A stretch of DNA of 64,000 nt from Xanthobacter autotrophicus. Its GTDB lineage: Bacteria > Pseudomonadota > Alphaproteobacteria > Rhizobiales > Xanthobacteraceae. A model generated the notes under the pieces. The model searched no databases, was not told where the DNA came from, and saw only the letters and a program-made list of their open reading frames with translations. The stretch is from NCBI RefSeq assembly GCF_043194295.1, contig NZ_JBAFVK010000013.1. One strand, 5' to 3'. The stretch's first letter is position 1. Each line of letters starts with the position of its first letter. Both the position numbers and the translations under genes were made by a program. Below, in pieces: positions 1 through 8,024 of the stretch.

Positions 1-1
1 C

Positions 2-382
2 CTGACCGTGGCCTACCAGAACGCGGTGGCCCACGAGGACATCGGTACCGCCACGTCCACGGCCGGTTTCTTCCGCTCCCTCGGCGGCGCCTTCGGCATC
101 GCTGTGGCCGGCGCCATCCTCGCCGTTCAGGCGGGCGGACTGCTGCCGGTGGGCGACGGCGTGCGGGACATGGACACCATCGGCCTCGGGCAATTGTCCC
201 AGCTGAACCCGGCGGCGCAATCGATGGTGCTTGCAGACTACCAGTCCGCCATGGTCACCATCTTCGCTGCCGCCGGCGTGGTGGCGGCCCTGGCCTTCGC
301 GCTCATCCGGCTGCTGCCTGAGCAGGAACTCTCCGACGTGGCCAACCGGCTGGGCGCCAACCCGCCCGAGCCCAAGTTATGA
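2..382 (+). CDS. MFS drug efflux transporter, DHA2 (EmrB/QacA) type, C-terminal part
   Basis: This is the 3' end of a gene that starts before the window. The visible 126 residues carry the late-transmembrane signature of 14-TMS DHA2 antiporters: a segment reading QNAVAHEDIGTATS, then FFRSLGGAFGIAVAGAIL, and a final hydrophobic span (TIFAAAGVVAALAFALIRLL). Members export drugs and toxic compounds across the inner membrane in exchange for protons; the substrate cannot be read from this fragment. Its stop codon overlaps by 6 bp the stop of the convergent patatin gene. Confidence 0.85.
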   Translation: MTVAYQNAVAHEDIGTATSTAGFFRSLGGAFGIAVAGAILAVQAGGLLPVGDGVRDMDTIGLGQLSQLNPAAQSMVLADYQSAMVTIFAAAGVVAALAFALIRLLPEQELSDVANRLGANPPEPKL

Positions 383-1381
383 ACCGAGCTGGCCGGTCCC
401 CGAAGGCACCGCTTCAGCCGCCCCCTGAGCCGCGATCCAGCTGATCTCCTCCAGCTGCGCGAGCGCGGCGCCGATATCGGCCTGTTCCGCCATCTCTTCC
501 TGCCGCTGGTTGAAGACCTCGGGCGGCACAGTGGCCTCCGGCTCCAGGTCAGTGGCGAGGAACGGGTCCAGGCGGACGAAACGGTCTTCCAGGATCCGGC
601 TGGCCTGGTAGGTGGTGGCCTGCAGATTGGCTTCCATCACCAGCTTGATGAGGGCGAGGGGGCGCTCCATGTTCAGCAGCCACCCTCCATATCCCACGTC
701 GCCACCGGGCAGCGCCATGTAGCTGTTGGCCTGCCCCTGGCCGACCGAGAGGATCATGGTGGTGGCGATGTCGGCGGCCAGGAAGTCCATGGCCATGGTG
801 AGGGCGCACATGCTGGGATTGTTGGCATAGAGGCCGCCATCCACCCGCCCCTGGAACACCGGATGCAGCACCGGGATGGAACTGGAATGGAGCGCGATGT
901 CGGCCAGCAGCGGCGACACCGGCAGGTCCTGCGCCCCGAGATTGTGATGAATCTCGATGGACCAATGGCGGTATTCCTTCAGCTCCACCTTGTTGTCGAC
1001 GGCCACCGCCGGCATCAGCAGCCGGCGCCGGACATCGCGCAAACGCACCTCGCCCAGAAGCGACCGCAGGTGCTGGTAGAGCTTCTCATGGGTCAGGAAG
1101 GCGGATAGGCCCGACATGGCGGACAGGGTGCGCGGACTGAACGGCCCGGCCCCCTCGAACGGATGCCAGAGCTGCCAGAAGGCGATGGAGCGCTCGACCC
1201 CTTCGCGGACCGTATCGGACACGCCGATGATGGCGCTGGTGACGGCGCCGGCCGAAGTGCCGGCGAAGACATCCACGTCTTCCAGCAGCCCGGGCTGATG
1301 GTCCAGCAGCCGCCGCAGCAGGTGGCAGGTGATCAGCGGCCGGGTCCCGCCGTCGAGCGAAAGGATCTTGAGAGGCGCCAT
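377..1381 (-). CDS. Patatin-like phospholipase family protein
   Basis: A 334-residue patatin-fold lipid acyl hydrolase. The N-terminus has the oxyanion-hole glycine stretch (ILSLDGGTRPL), followed by the nucleophile elbow GTSAG (the GxSxG serine) and the catalytic aspartate motif in VDGGLYANNPS, so the Ser-Asp dyad is complete. There is no signal peptide, so it is probably cytosolic or membrane-peripheral. I chose the ATG at 1381 because it places the glycine-rich loop about 9 residues from the start, as in the family; an upstream ATG at 1411 would add 10 residues. No strong Shine-Dalgarno precedes either. Substrate (phospholipid or other acyl ester) unknown. Confidence 0.85.
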   Translation of the reverse strand: MAPLKILSLDGGTRPLITCHLLRRLLDHQPGLLEDVDVFAGTSAGAVTSAIIGVSDTVREGVERSIAFWQLWHPFEGAGPFSPRTLSAMSGLSAFLTHEKLYQHLRSLLGEVRLRDVRRRLLMPAVAVDNKVELKEYRHWSIEIHHNLGAQDLPVSPLLADIALHSSSIPVLHPVFQGRVDGGLYANNPSMCALTMAMDFLAADIATTMILSVGQGQANSYMALPGGDVGYGGWLLNMERPLALIKLVMEANLQATTYQASRILEDRFVRLDPFLATDLEPEATVPPEVFNQRQEEMAEQADIGAALAQLEEISWIAAQGAAEAVPSGTGQLGS

Positions 1382-1627
1382 GGAGCCGAGAAACCCCGTC
1401 TGTGCTAACAACCCCCGGAGGCTGGCCTGAACCTGCCGATTCCGTGTCGGTTCACGTTAGCATGTCATGGCGCGGGAGCGATTTGGGATGGGCCGTCCTG
1501 GGATGAGTCATGGCGCCAGGGTGGTAGGAGGTGACGGGGACGACATGAGGATGGGTTTGCGCAACGGTGTATCGCCACGGCCCGCGCCCCCGCGCGGCTT
1601 GCGTCCCGGCAGGACGGACGCGGCGTG

Positions 1628-1999
1628 ATGCTCGACATCAAGCACGCCACCCTCGGCGACATCCTGACCGTGAACCTGACCGGCCAGCTGAACACGCTGG
1701 GCTGCGGCCAGCTGGGCGAGGTGCTCGACGGCTGGCTTGCGACCGGCGGCAGCAACACGCTGATCGACTTTGCCGGCGTCACCTATATCAACAGCTCCGG
1801 CCTCAGGCTGCTGTGGCGCCATCACAGCCTCGTCAGCAGCAAGGACGGGCTGGTCGTGTTTTCCTCGGTCCACTACACCATCTTCCAGGTCTTCGACATC
1901 AGTGGGCTGGCGCATCTGTTCCAGTTCGCCAATACCTTCGACGAAGCCCTGGGCCGCTTCCAGCCGCCCTCCGCGGACGCTCCGGCCGCGCCCGCATAG
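1628..1999 (+). CDS. STAS domain protein (anti-anti-sigma factor type)
   Basis: A 123-residue single STAS domain of the SpoIIAA/RsbV family. These proteins bind anti-sigma kinases and are controlled by phosphorylation of a conserved serine. The expected site is visible in the segment YINSSGLRLLW, after FAGVT. A GTG codon at 1625 lies directly before the chosen ATG. No anti-sigma kinase or sigma factor gene is adjacent. The kinase/phosphatase operon begins 370 bp downstream on the same strand, and PP2C phosphatases often act on STAS proteins, but a link between them is only a possibility from proximity. Confidence 0.8.
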   Translation: MLDIKHATLGDILTVNLTGQLNTLGCGQLGEVLDGWLATGGSNTLIDFAGVTYINSSGLRLLWRHHSLVSSKDGLVVFSSVHYTIFQVFDISGLAHLFQFANTFDEALGRFQPPSADAPAAPA

Positions 2000-2370
2000 G
2001 CCAACCGGCCACGCCTGATCCCCACCGACATTTGCGAACCCTTGGGACTGCCCCGACAGGGCCCGGCGCCGGGCCGCTTCAGCTGGGCTCAAGCAAGATG
2101 GAAGAGGTAGCGTAGTCTATCTTTAGCATTTTCAAAGAGACCATCGCCGGCTCTTCTTTTGATAGCGGCTCGATTTGAATCAGTCCTAGGACCAGTCCTA
2201 GGGTCTCAGTCCAGCTTTACAAGCTTGACCCTGCATCTCGTAGGCTGCGGCCATGGCTCAGTGCGCAAGGCGCCTGCGGACCATTCTTGTCTGCGTCAGC
2301 AAAAGGCCTCGGCTTCCGGTCGCCCACGTTTCGGCGGACCCCAGCCCGGCATACAGGAAAGGGGGGCAGC
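2000..2370. other. Intergenic region upstream of the phospho-signalling operon
   Basis: This stretch of 371 bp has no convincing gene. It holds a pair of direct repeats at 2181-2202 (annotated separately) and, at its end, a strong purine-rich ribosome-binding site (AGGAAAGGGGGG, 2355-2366) for the FHA-protease gene. It is less GC-rich than its surroundings around 2110-2200, as expected for a promoter. Confidence 0.5.
2181..2202. promoter_or_regulatory. Tandem direct repeat CAGTCCTAGG, possible operator
   Basis: Two perfect copies of the 10-mer CAGTCCTAGG occur at 2181-2190 and 2193-2202, spaced 12 bp start to start, i.e. about one helical turn. Each contains the palindrome CCTAGG. They lie 169-190 bp upstream of the FHA-protease start in an AT-richer region. 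The geometry fits cooperative binding of a regulator on one helix face; the regulator is unknown. Confidence 0.45.
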
Positions 2371-4182
2371 ATGAGCGCCGCATCCATCGACCGGATCATC
2401 ATCCGGCATCTGTCCGGCTCCAAGGCCAATCAGATCGAGCAGATCCCCGTCCAAGACCTCCAGGAGGTGACCATCGGGCGCGATCCGGCCTCGACCATCG
2501 CCTTCGACGCCAAGCGCGACGACGTGGTCAGCCGGCACCATGCCGCCATCCGCATCCCGGCCAACGACGACAGCGCGTTCCGGCTGGTGGACCTCAACTC
2601 CAGCAACGGCACGCTGCTCAATGGCCAGCCGGTGAAGGAGGATGCCGAACTCCTGCCCGAGGACACCATCGAGCTGGGCAAGAACGGGCCGAAGTTCGTG
2701 TTCGACGTTCAGCCTCGCCCGCCCGCCATGAGCGCGCGCACCCGCGTCATCAGTGCGGTGGATACCACCGCGACGCGGGTGGTGAACGCCGTCGGCGCCA
2801 CAGGGCAGATCGACGGCGACAAGACCGGACAGGTGACTGCAACAGCCGCCGCCACCGCCGAGCCGCCCAAGTCCGGCGTCGGCAAGGAAACCGTCATGCG
2901 CATGCTCGGCGAGGAGCGACGCAGCACCAGCCGGGTCTGGGCGGCCTCGCTTGCCGGCGTGGTCGCCTTTGTGGCGCTGGTGGGCGGCGCCTTCTACTGG
3001 CGCCACCTCAACGAACTCGGCGAAATCCGCGAGGCGCAGGCCCGCGACAATGCCCGCGTCGCCACCGAGGCCTCCACCAACCTGTCCCAGCAGCTCGGTA
3101 TGTCGGCGCAGCAGATCGTGAGCCGGTATGGCGATGCCGTGCTGAAGATCTACCTGCAATGGCGCGTCTTCGACCAGGAGACCGGCAAACCCATCTTCCA
3201 CAAGACGGTGGTCTACGACGGGCGCACCTATCCAGCCTACGTGCGGCTGCCGGGCGACCTCGGCGTCGTGCGCTGGCTGACGCTGGACGACGAGAACCGC
3301 AGCAATCCCAGCATCGGCGAGGCCGGAGAAGGCAGTGGCTTCGTCGTGAGCGAGCAGGGCTTCATCCTCACCAACAAGCACGTCGCCGCCGGCTGGATGG
3401 TTCCCTACGACGCCTCCGTCGGCCAGTACGGCATCGTGTTCGACCTCAAGCAGCCCGCCGCCTTCAAGAAGCGCGACAAGGCGGCCATGATCAATCTCGA
3501 GGGGGCCTCGGACGAGGCCTCCCGGTTGCGGCGCTGGGTGCCCGAGGCGGGCGGCGTGGTGTTCCACCCCAACGTGGCCATCCCCATCGGCTCCATCGAC
3601 GGGCTCGACAACTCCATCGCCAAGCGGGTGTTCATCGGCCGCAACGAGTATCTGGAGGCGCGCTTCGCCGGCAGCCGGCTGAGCATCAATGCCAGTCTGG
3701 TGCGGCCCTCGTCCGACGCCGATGCGGCGCTGATCAAGATCGATTCGCCGCAACCCCTGAACAAGATCGACATCTCCGCCAACGACGAACTGCGCGTCGG
3801 CCAGAAGGTGATCGATCTCGGCTATCCGGCGGTGTCGGTGGAGACCTACACCCAATTCACCACCCGCGAAGCCGGCGGACCCTCGCGGGTTCATGATGAG
3901 CTGGTGCCGCAGCCCAGCGTGAACGAGGGCATCATCTCCGCCCTCGGCAGCGCCTCGCGGCGGGAGGGCGACCAGACCACCCGCTCCAGCGGCGGCGACG
4001 TGTTCCAGATGAGCATCAACACCAGCGGCCCCGGCAACAGCGGCGGGCCGGTGTTCAATGCCGAGGGCAAGGTGATCGGCCTGCACACCTACGGCCGCAA
4101 GGTTGGTGATGCGCGCGTGACCCTCGGCGTTCCGATCCGCTACGGCCGCGACCTGCTCCAGCCGCAGCGCGCCGCGCAGTGA
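2371..4182 (+). CDS. Membrane-anchored FHA domain - trypsin-like serine protease fusion
   Basis: A 603-residue protein in three parts. Residues about 27-112 form an FHA phosphothreonine-binding domain with the key residues GR (GRDP), SRHH and NSSNGT. A single membrane span lies near 189-210, followed by a short polar, probably coiled stretch. The C-terminal half (about 270-595) is an S1C/HtrA-like protease with catalytic His337 (TNKHVA), Asp451 (DAALIKI) and Ser557 (GNSGGP); no PDZ domain follows. The likely topology is FHA in the cytoplasm and protease in the periplasm. The linker between FHA and membrane has two TRV[IV] motifs (T124, T135) that could be kinase targets. The start at 2371 is fixed by the AGGAAAGGGGGG ribosome site. 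It is the first gene of an operon with PP2C (13 bp gap) and a Ser/Thr kinase. The fusion is unusual. Confidence 0.9.
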   Translation: MSAASIDRIIIRHLSGSKANQIEQIPVQDLQEVTIGRDPASTIAFDAKRDDVVSRHHAAIRIPANDDSAFRLVDLNSSNGTLLNGQPVKEDAELLPEDTIELGKNGPKFVFDVQPRPPAMSARTRVISAVDTTATRVVNAVGATGQIDGDKTGQVTATAAATAEPPKSGVGKETVMRMLGEERRSTSRVWAASLAGVVAFVALVGGAFYWRHLNELGEIREAQARDNARVATEASTNLSQQLGMSAQQIVSRYGDAVLKIYLQWRVFDQETGKPIFHKTVVYDGRTYPAYVRLPGDLGVVRWLTLDDENRSNPSIGEAGEGSGFVVSEQGFILTNKHVAAGWMVPYDASVGQYGIVFDLKQPAAFKKRDKAAMINLEGASDEASRLRRWVPEAGGVVFHPNVAIPIGSIDGLDNSIAKRVFIGRNEYLEARFAGSRLSINASLVRPSSDADAALIKIDSPQPLNKIDISANDELRVGQKVIDLGYPAVSVETYTQFTTREAGGPSRVHDELVPQPSVNEGIISALGSASRREGDQTTRSSGGDVFQMSINTSGPGNSGGPVFNAEGKVIGLHTYGRKVGDARVTLGVPIRYGRDLLQPQRAAQ

Positions 4183-4195
4183 CGGGAGGCGTGCC

Positions 4196-5098
4196 ATGAC
4201 TGCCCGCGCCATGAACGCCCGCGTTGATGCCACTCCAGCCCTGCGCACGCGCGGCGCCATGCTGACCCATGTGGGCCGGGTGCGCAGCAGCAACGAGGAC
4301 AGTGTCGTCTTCGTCTCCGCCCCGGAGGAGCGGTCGTCGGACCAATGGGGCACGCTGGCGCTGGTGGCCGATGGCATGGGCGGCCACGCGGCGGGCGAGG
4401 TGGCGAGCGCGCTCGCCGCCGAAGTGGTACGGCGCATCTATTGCGGCAGCAGCCTGCCGGTGCCGGAAACGCTGCGCACGGCGTTCGAGGCCGCCAACGC
4501 GGCGGTGATCCAGCATGCGGACGCCCATCCCGAGTGCCGCGGCATGGGCACTACCTGCACCGCGGTGGCCATGGTGGGCGGCAAGCTCTTTCTCGCCCAT
4601 GCGGGGGACAGCCGCGCCTACCTGCTGCGGGGCGAGGTGCTCACCCAGCTGAGCGAGGACCATTCCCTCAACGCCCAGTTGGTGCGCGAAGGGGTGATGA
4701 CCAAGGAAGAAGCCGAGACCAGCCCCAACGGCAACGTCATCGTCAAGGCGCTCGGGTCGCGGGCGGAGCTTGATCCGGCGGTCTGGAGCGAGGGCCTGCC
4801 CTTGATCGACGGCGACAAGGTGCTGCTGTGCTCGGACGGCCTGTCGAATCTCGTCCCGGACACGGACATCGCTGCCGTTTTGCAGCGTCTGCCCCCCACC
4901 GACGCCTGTGAAGCTTTGGTGGAACGGGCGCTGGCCGCCGGCGGGTTCGACAATATTTCAGTCGGCGTCTTCGCCATCGAGGCGCCGAAGACGGTCGATC
5001 GCGCAGGCGCGGCCCGCACCACGCGGCGCATCGTGCCGCAGGAGATCCTGGCGGAAGACAGCGACGCACGAGGAGCCACGCGGCGCATCAAGCTGTGA
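4196..5098 (+). CDS. PP2C-family protein serine/threonine phosphatase
   Basis: A 300-residue soluble PPM/PP2C phosphatase. Metal-binding and structural motifs are in order: SNEDS (about 32-36), VADGMGGHAAGE (D59), AGDSRAYL, CSDGLSNLV and GGFDNISVGV, so all canonical aspartates are present. It should dephosphorylate phospho-Ser/Thr on the neighbouring kinase and its targets. The C-terminal tail after about residue 260 is not part of the catalytic fold and ends with two TRRI motifs (T276, T295), which may be phosphorylation or FHA-docking sites. It lies 13 bp after the FHA-protease gene (ribosome site GGGAGG) and 7 bp before the kinase gene, so the three are probably co-transcribed. Confidence 0.93.
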   Translation: MTARAMNARVDATPALRTRGAMLTHVGRVRSSNEDSVVFVSAPEERSSDQWGTLALVADGMGGHAAGEVASALAAEVVRRIYCGSSLPVPETLRTAFEAANAAVIQHADAHPECRGMGTTCTAVAMVGGKLFLAHAGDSRAYLLRGEVLTQLSEDHSLNAQLVREGVMTKEEAETSPNGNVIVKALGSRAELDPAVWSEGLPLIDGDKVLLCSDGLSNLVPDTDIAAVLQRLPPTDACEALVERALAAGGFDNISVGVFAIEAPKTVDRAGAARTTRRIVPQEILAEDSDARGATRRIKL

Positions 5099-5105
5099 GG
5101 GCACC

Positions 5106-6848
5106 ATGACCACGGCGACCACCGAACGCATCGGCCACTACGAAATCACCGCGCTGCTGGGATCGGGCGGCAACGGCCGCGTCCACGCCGCCCGCGACAC
5201 CATGCTGGGCCGCGAGGTGGCCATCAAGTCGCTGCGCCCCGAACTGATGAACGATACCAGCTTCCTCGATCGTTTCCGCGCCGAGGCCAGCAGCCTGGCC
5301 CGCCTCAACCATCCCAATATCGCGACGCTGTTCGCCCTCCAGCCTGAGGGCAGCAACCTCTACATGATCATGGAGCTGGTGCGCGGGCGCACCCTGGAGA
5401 GCGTGCTCCAGCAGCGCGGCGGCCCGTTGCCGGTTCAGGAATGCCTCGCCATCGTGGCGCAGGTGGCGGATGGCCTCGCCTATGCCCATTCCATGGGTGT
5501 GATCCATCGCGACATCAAGCCGTCCAACCTCATGATCACCGACGATGGCCGCGTGAAGATCATGGATTTCGGGATCGCCCGGGTGGCCGGCAGCCAGCGC
5601 CTGACGCGCGACGGCTCCATTATCGGAACGCTGGCCTATATCGCGCCAGAGCAATTGCGCGGCAGCCCCGGCGACGAGCGCTCGGACCTCTACAGCCTGG
5701 CCATCGTGGTCTACGAAATGCTCTCCGGCGCACCACCGTTCGCGGCCGACACCGACTACGACCTGATCCAGGCCCATGTGAACACCAAGCCGCAGCGCCT
5801 CATCCCCAAGGTGCCCGGCCTGTCGGTGAAGGCGGAAGGCGCCATCCTGCAGGCGCTCGCCAAGAAGCCGGAACAGCGCTTCCCGACCGTCCGGGCCTTC
5901 AGCGACGCCCTGGGCGCCACCAGCCTGCGCGCCGAAGCCACCGGGGTGATCCAGAACTATACGCGCCTCATCGCCAATCCCTCTGACGGTGGCTCGAAGA
6001 CCATCGCGCCCCAGCCGCTTCCCGCCCCCGGCCCCATGGGCCGCCTGCGGGCTGCGGTCGAGGCCGCATGGCAGCGCTTCAAGGCCATGCCCATCGAACT
6101 GCGCGGGCTCGCCATCGGCGGCGTGGCGGCCGTGGTGGTGGCAGGCGTGGTGGTGGTGGACAGTTTCCGTGGCCCGACGCCGGCGCCCACCCCGCGCACC
6201 GATACGGCACACGCGCCCAGCGAGCGGCGTGGCCCCACCGGCAACGCGACCACCGGCAACGCCGCCAGCAATGCCGCGCGGATCGAGAACATGTATTTCG
6301 ATCGCAATACGCGACCAGCCACCACCGCCGCGACCACCACGGAAACGAAGGTCGCCACGGCGCCGCCGGCCATGACCTCCGCCGAACTGCGCACCGCCAT
6401 GGGCGAGGCCATGGAGCGCCGCGACTATAGCCGCGCCTATGAGCTGGCGTCCCGGCTCGCCGAAACCGGCAATGCGGAGGCGCTGTATACGCTGGGCTTC
6501 CTGCTGGAGAAGGGCGAGGGCGTCGGCCAGAGCTTCGTTTCCGCCGCCTACAAGTATCGCCAGGCGGCGGAAAAGGACCTGGCGAAGGCCCAATGGCGCC
6601 TTGGCAATCTTTATTACACGGGCAAGGGGTTCGGCGCCCCGGACTACAAGGAAGCACGGGCCTGGTATCTGAAAGCCGCGCAGCAGGGCGTCGCGGAAGC
6701 GCAATACAATCTCGGCGTGATCTTCGAGAACGGCCAGGGTATTGATCCGGACCGCAACGCCGCCCGCTATTGGTACGACCTCGCCGCGGCGCAGGGCAAC
6801 GCCCGCGCCCGGCAGGCGCTGGAAGCCTTGGGCGGCGCATCCCGATGA
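5106..6848 (+). CDS. Ser/Thr protein kinase with membrane span and C-terminal Sel1 repeats
   Basis: A 580-residue Hanks-type kinase. The catalytic domain (about 11-270) has the glycine loop GSGGNGRV, Lys41 (VAIK), HRDIKPSN (Asp136, Asn141) and DFG (154-156) with an activation-loop GT, so it should be active. A proline-rich stretch and one transmembrane helix (about 334-353) follow, then a low-complexity Thr/Ala region. Three Sel1-like repeats run from about 465 to the end (GNAEALYTLGFLLEKG, KAQWRLGNLYYTGKG, AEAQYNLGVIFENGQG). The kinase would face the cytoplasm and the Sel1 repeats the periplasm, where they may bind a partner or ligand. T286 lies in a juxtamembrane TRLI motif. The ATG at 5106 places the glycine loop correctly; the longer reading frame upstream overlaps the phosphatase and is not used. 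Confidence 0.92.
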   Translation: MTTATTERIGHYEITALLGSGGNGRVHAARDTMLGREVAIKSLRPELMNDTSFLDRFRAEASSLARLNHPNIATLFALQPEGSNLYMIMELVRGRTLESVLQQRGGPLPVQECLAIVAQVADGLAYAHSMGVIHRDIKPSNLMITDDGRVKIMDFGIARVAGSQRLTRDGSIIGTLAYIAPEQLRGSPGDERSDLYSLAIVVYEMLSGAPPFAADTDYDLIQAHVNTKPQRLIPKVPGLSVKAEGAILQALAKKPEQRFPTVRAFSDALGATSLRAEATGVIQNYTRLIANPSDGGSKTIAPQPLPAPGPMGRLRAAVEAAWQRFKAMPIELRGLAIGGVAAVVVAGVVVVDSFRGPTPAPTPRTDTAHAPSERRGPTGNATTGNAASNAARIENMYFDRNTRPATTAATTTETKVATAPPAMTSAELRTAMGEAMERRDYSRAYELASRLAETGNAEALYTLGFLLEKGEGVGQSFVSAAYKYRQAAEKDLAKAQWRLGNLYYTGKGFGAPDYKEARAWYLKAAQQGVAEAQYNLGVIFENGQGIDPDRNAARYWYDLAAAQGNARARQALEALGGASR

Positions 6849-6935
6849 CCATCTGCCCATTTCGTGGGGGGCGGTGAGCGCCCTCCGCCGCTGATATCAG
6901 GTGGAGGGAGAGCCAAGCTCAATAGCCGCCCGAGC

Positions 6936-7556
6936 TCAATAGTCGCCGTCGGTGATCACCTGCCGGCCACCAGTCGCGGCCGCAGCGGCGCCGCCCGCCC
7001 CCGCCCCTGCGGCAGCCGGGACCCCGCCACCGGCGATCTGCGGCGGACCAGAGGGTGGTGGTCCGCCGCCCGAGGACGCAGGCCCCGCGCCGGGACCCGT
7101 CGGGCTGGACGCGGCGCTCGCGCCGCCGCCTGCCGCGGGTTCCGAGGTGCGGGATGCCGGCATCCTGGGATCGCGCGCCCCGGCGTCGGGCTCGCGGGAG
7201 GCCGTATCGCTGGGGGGATCCTGATCCTTCCTGTTCTTGCGCGAGCCCGAGCCGGATTTCTTCGACGCGCTCCCCGACCCGCTGCCCGACCGGCTGCGTC
7301 CGGCGCTTGACCCTCCCGATGGTGCACGGCGCGAGGGCATGGGAATGCGCAGCATGCCGGGCACCATCATCAAACCACGCGGAATGCGCAGGGCCTGCGC
7401 CGGTTCGGGCACAAGGGCCAGGGCGAGAAGCACCCCGCCGCCCAGGAGGCCCCCCAGGAGGGTGCGCCGGGAGACCGGCGGTTGGCTCTCCCGGAGCAAC
7501 GCGTTTTCGGGCAAAGACGGCGATTGCGCCGCCGGGCCGGCCGTGTCTTGGGTCAT
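6936..7556 (-). CDS. Low-complexity secreted protein with Tat-like signal (hypothetical)
   Basis: A 206-residue protein of unknown function. Near the N-terminus it has a twin-arginine-like signal (PVSRRTLLGG, then a run of Leu/Ala/Val and a PAQA cleavage-type site). The rest is low in complexity: a Ser/Gly/Arg/Lys-rich middle and a Pro/Gly/Ala-rich end. The second ATG (7556) is preferred since GAGG sits 6 bases before it. It converges on the kinase gene 87 bp away. Composition alone could produce such an open frame, so the signal peptide is the main support for it being real. Confidence 0.5.
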   Translation of the reverse strand: MTQDTAGPAAQSPSLPENALLRESQPPVSRRTLLGGLLGGGVLLALALVPEPAQALRIPRGLMMVPGMLRIPMPSRRAPSGGSSAGRSRSGSGSGSASKKSGSGSRKNRKDQDPPSDTASREPDAGARDPRMPASRTSEPAAGGGASAASSPTGPGAGPASSGGGPPPSGPPQIAGGGVPAAAGAGAGGAAAAATGGRQVITDGDY

Positions 7557-8024
7557 TTCCATCCTCGATGCGACCTTGCCGGGGGTCGTCCAGCGCCTTC
7601 AGGAAAGCGCACGGCGGTATCGGCTCTTGCCGCTCGCGGCGGACGCAGAGCGGCGAACACGGGATCATTGGAGGTGGCCGCCTTCAAACCGGTCACCACC
7701 TGCTCGAGCAGGTGTCCGCCAACATCCTCGCGGCAGCACCTTCCACACCGGTCGCGTGCCATAGAGTAGACCTTGGCGCGCCGGCAGCAATCCGACCGAT
7801 CGTCCTACGACCTGTCCTATGACCTCGGACGCAGGAGTTCGCGGTCCAATTCCGGTGAGCAGGAGGACCTTATTATGATGCCTCTATTTTCAGAACGGCA
7901 TGGGTTTTGGCCATCGGATTCAGCCGGAACATGAGCGATTATTCCTAGATGACGCGCAGATCCGTCTCTTTACTTGGTCGACCTATGCTATAAACCGCGA
8001 CGTCTCAGCAACCCCGAGGCGACA
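7557..8024. other. Intergenic region between divergent genes
   Basis: About 470 bp separate the Tat-signal protein (minus) from the hybrid kinase (plus). No gene is supported here; a 69-codon minus-strand frame overlapping the start of the Tat-signal gene has no recognisable features. An AT-rich TATAAA at 7989-7994 could be a -10 element for the kinase gene, but no good -35 box is in register. Confidence 0.4.

Noticed and set aside
2296..4437. 713-codon minus-strand open frame
   Set aside because: Antisense to the FHA-protease and phosphatase genes, whose catalytic residues are intact.
7553..7762. 69-codon minus-strand frame with four early cysteines
   Set aside because: Overlaps the start of the Tat-signal gene, has no ribosome site or recognisable domain.
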